A stretch of DNA of 64,000 nt from Polaromonas vacuolata (GTDB lineage: Bacteria > Pseudomonadota > Gammaproteobacteria > Burkholderiales > Burkholderiaceae_C). The notes beneath the pieces were generated by a model that did no database searches, was not told where the DNA came from, and saw nothing but the letters and a program-made list of their open reading frames with translations. Made by a program: the position numbers and the translations under genes. The stretch spans positions 3,157,501 through 3,221,500 of the forward strand of contig NZ_CP051461.1 in assembly GCF_012584515.1 (NCBI RefSeq), in the 5' to 3' direction. This document shows positions 63,199-64,000 of the stretch, in pieces (position 1 is the first letter of the stretch; each line of letters begins with the position of its first letter).

Positions 63199-64000
63199 TT
63201 ATTCCACCTTGATATTGCCCTCACGAATCACCTGCGACCACTTGCCATACTCCGCCGCAATCGCACGACTCGCTACCTGCGGCGTGGTGTAGGTAGCGAC
63301 TGCGCCTTGGGCTAACAAGGACGCAACGACTTCAGGCTCCTGCAAAATTTTCTTCAGTGCGCTACTGAGACGATTGACGATCTCATCGCTGGTTCCTGCT
63401 GGCGCCAATATGCCAAACATGGAGCTGACCTCAAAGCCGCTCAGGCCAGCTTGAGCCGCAGTTGGCACTCCCGGTAAGGACGCGACTGGCGAGGCGGTGG
63501 TTGTGGCCAATGCGCGCACCGTACCGGCTTTGACAAAAGCTTGGGCAGCCGGCGCAGTTTCAATCATGGCTTGCACTTGACCGGCCATTAAATCTGTCAT
63601 CGCCGGGCCACTGCCTCGGTAAGGTACATGCAAAACTTCAACCCCAGCCATGCGCTTAAACATCTCGCTGGCCAGATGCTGGGGCGAGCCATTACCGGCA
63701 GAAGCAAACGCCAACTTGCCGGGGTTGGCTTTGGCTAAGGCAATTAATTCAGACAGCGTATTGGCCTTGACGGCTGGATTGACCACAAACACCAACGGAA
63801 CCGTGCCGACGATAGAAATCGGGGCAAAACTTTTCTTGATGTCGAATGTGACCTGCTGCGGCATCAGCGCAGCGTTAATCGAGTGACTGGTTAACGCGCC
63901 CATGAGCAACGTATAGCCGTCCGGCACTGCGGCCGCTACAACGCCAGCGCCCAAGCTGCCACCAGCGCCGGCGCGGTTCTCCACAATCACTTGCTGTCCT
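63199..64000 (-). CDS. Bug/TctC-family solute-binding protein, 5' end beyond window
   Basis: Periplasmic binding protein of the tripartite tricarboxylate transporter family, large in Burkholderiales. The visible 267 residues contain QQVIVENRAGAGGSLGAG, DGYTLLMGALTSHSIN, FASAGNGSPQHLASEMF, HVPYRGSGPAMTDLMAGQ and the C-terminal WSQVIREGNIKVE. The reading frame is open through the window edge, so the signal peptide and first ~50 residues lie outside. The ligand is unknown, and such proteins often lack a neighbouring transporter. Confidence 0.92.
   Translation of the reverse strand, partial: GQQVIVENRAGAGGSLGAGVVAAAVPDGYTLLMGALTSHSINAALMPQQVTFDIKKSFAPISIVGTVPLVFVVNPAVKANTLSELIALAKANPGKLAFASAGNGSPQHLASEMFKRMAGVEVLHVPYRGSGPAMTDLMAGQVQAMIETAPAAQAFVKAGTVRALATTTASPVASLPGVPTAAQAGLSGFEVSSMFGILAPAGTSDEIVNRLSSALKKILQEPEVVASLLAQGAVATYTTPQVASRAIAAEYGKWSQVIREGNIKVE

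Overview
The window looks like ordinary core chromosome from a betaproteobacterium of the order Burkholderiales, most likely near Comamonadaceae. The reasons are gene content and order: an mla cluster joined to ibaG-murA-hisG, pilMNOPQ-aroK-aroB-dgt-gltB-gltD, a ResB/CcsB (system II) cytochrome c maturation pair, Omp32-like trimeric porins, a Bug/TctC-type binding protein, and a zwf/pgi/tal/hexR sugar locus. Base composition by eye is moderate (low to mid 50s % GC). Genus is not determinable from the sequence alone. I saw no tRNA, rRNA, CRISPR array, prophage or conjugative element.

Layout. 1-7.6 kb (minus strand): mlaF-E-D-A-C-B, an ABC-2 exporter pair, ibaG, murA and the start of hisG; this is retrograde phospholipid transport combined with peptidoglycan precursor synthesis. 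7.9-14.2 kb (minus): gltBD, NADPH glutamate synthase. 14.3-15.1 kb: a REP-associated tyrosine transposase with palindromic repeats, between dgt and gltB. 15.2-23.2 kb (minus): pilMNOPQ, aroK, aroB, dgt (type IV pilus assembly, shikimate pathway, dNTP hydrolysis). 23.6-27.9 kb: PBP1A, then frataxin (minus), an LptM-like lipoprotein and lysA. 28.0-34.1 kb (minus): MsrPQ repair of periplasmic methionine sulfoxide, CcsB/ResB and a diheme cytochrome c4. 34.4-37.9 kb: EngB, an alpha/beta hydrolase and two tandem LpxL/HtrB-type acyltransferases. 38.1-42.9 kb: metK, a glycine-rich RRM protein, a DUF2177 protein and groESL under CIRCE control. 43-48.5 kb: DUF805, tal-pgi (minus) divergent from zwf-hexR. 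48.5-53.7 kb: an M20 amidohydrolase, a DUF3047 lipoprotein and two divergent porins. 53.9-58.1 kb: coq7, an OsmC protein, ilvA, a CWC protein and a 5'-nucleotidase. 58.3-61.9 kb: an SbmA/YddA-type ABC transporter and an MFS_3 exporter. 62.1-64 kb: a RhuM-Fic fusion protein and the 3' part of a Bug-type binding protein.

Many genes are tightly coupled, with 4-base ATGA, GTGA or TTGA overlaps: murA/hisG, both ABC-2 genes, mlaF/E, mlaD/A, pilM/N, pilP/Q, lptM/lysA, resB/ccsB, tal/pgi and the two acyltransferases. Several real starts lie downstream of the longest open frame (gltB, dgt, aroB, pilO, pilN, mlaB, zwf, both porins, coq7). I moved them on ribosome binding site, family length or signal peptide evidence.

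I did not find an obviously new multi-gene system. The points most worth a second look are these: a likely ~100-nt small RNA or attenuator with an anti-Shine-Dalgarno hairpin and a strong terminator in front of ilvA; the orphan RhuM-Fic protein with a Doc-like GNKR motif and a sequestered ribosome binding site; the transposase with its palindromes; the structured 5' leader and overlapping 3' hairpins of metK; a HexR-like box at zwf/tal; a 29-codon ORF with a strong Shine-Dalgarno sequence in the mlaF-gltD gap; and an octanucleotide tandem repeat before the ABC transporter.
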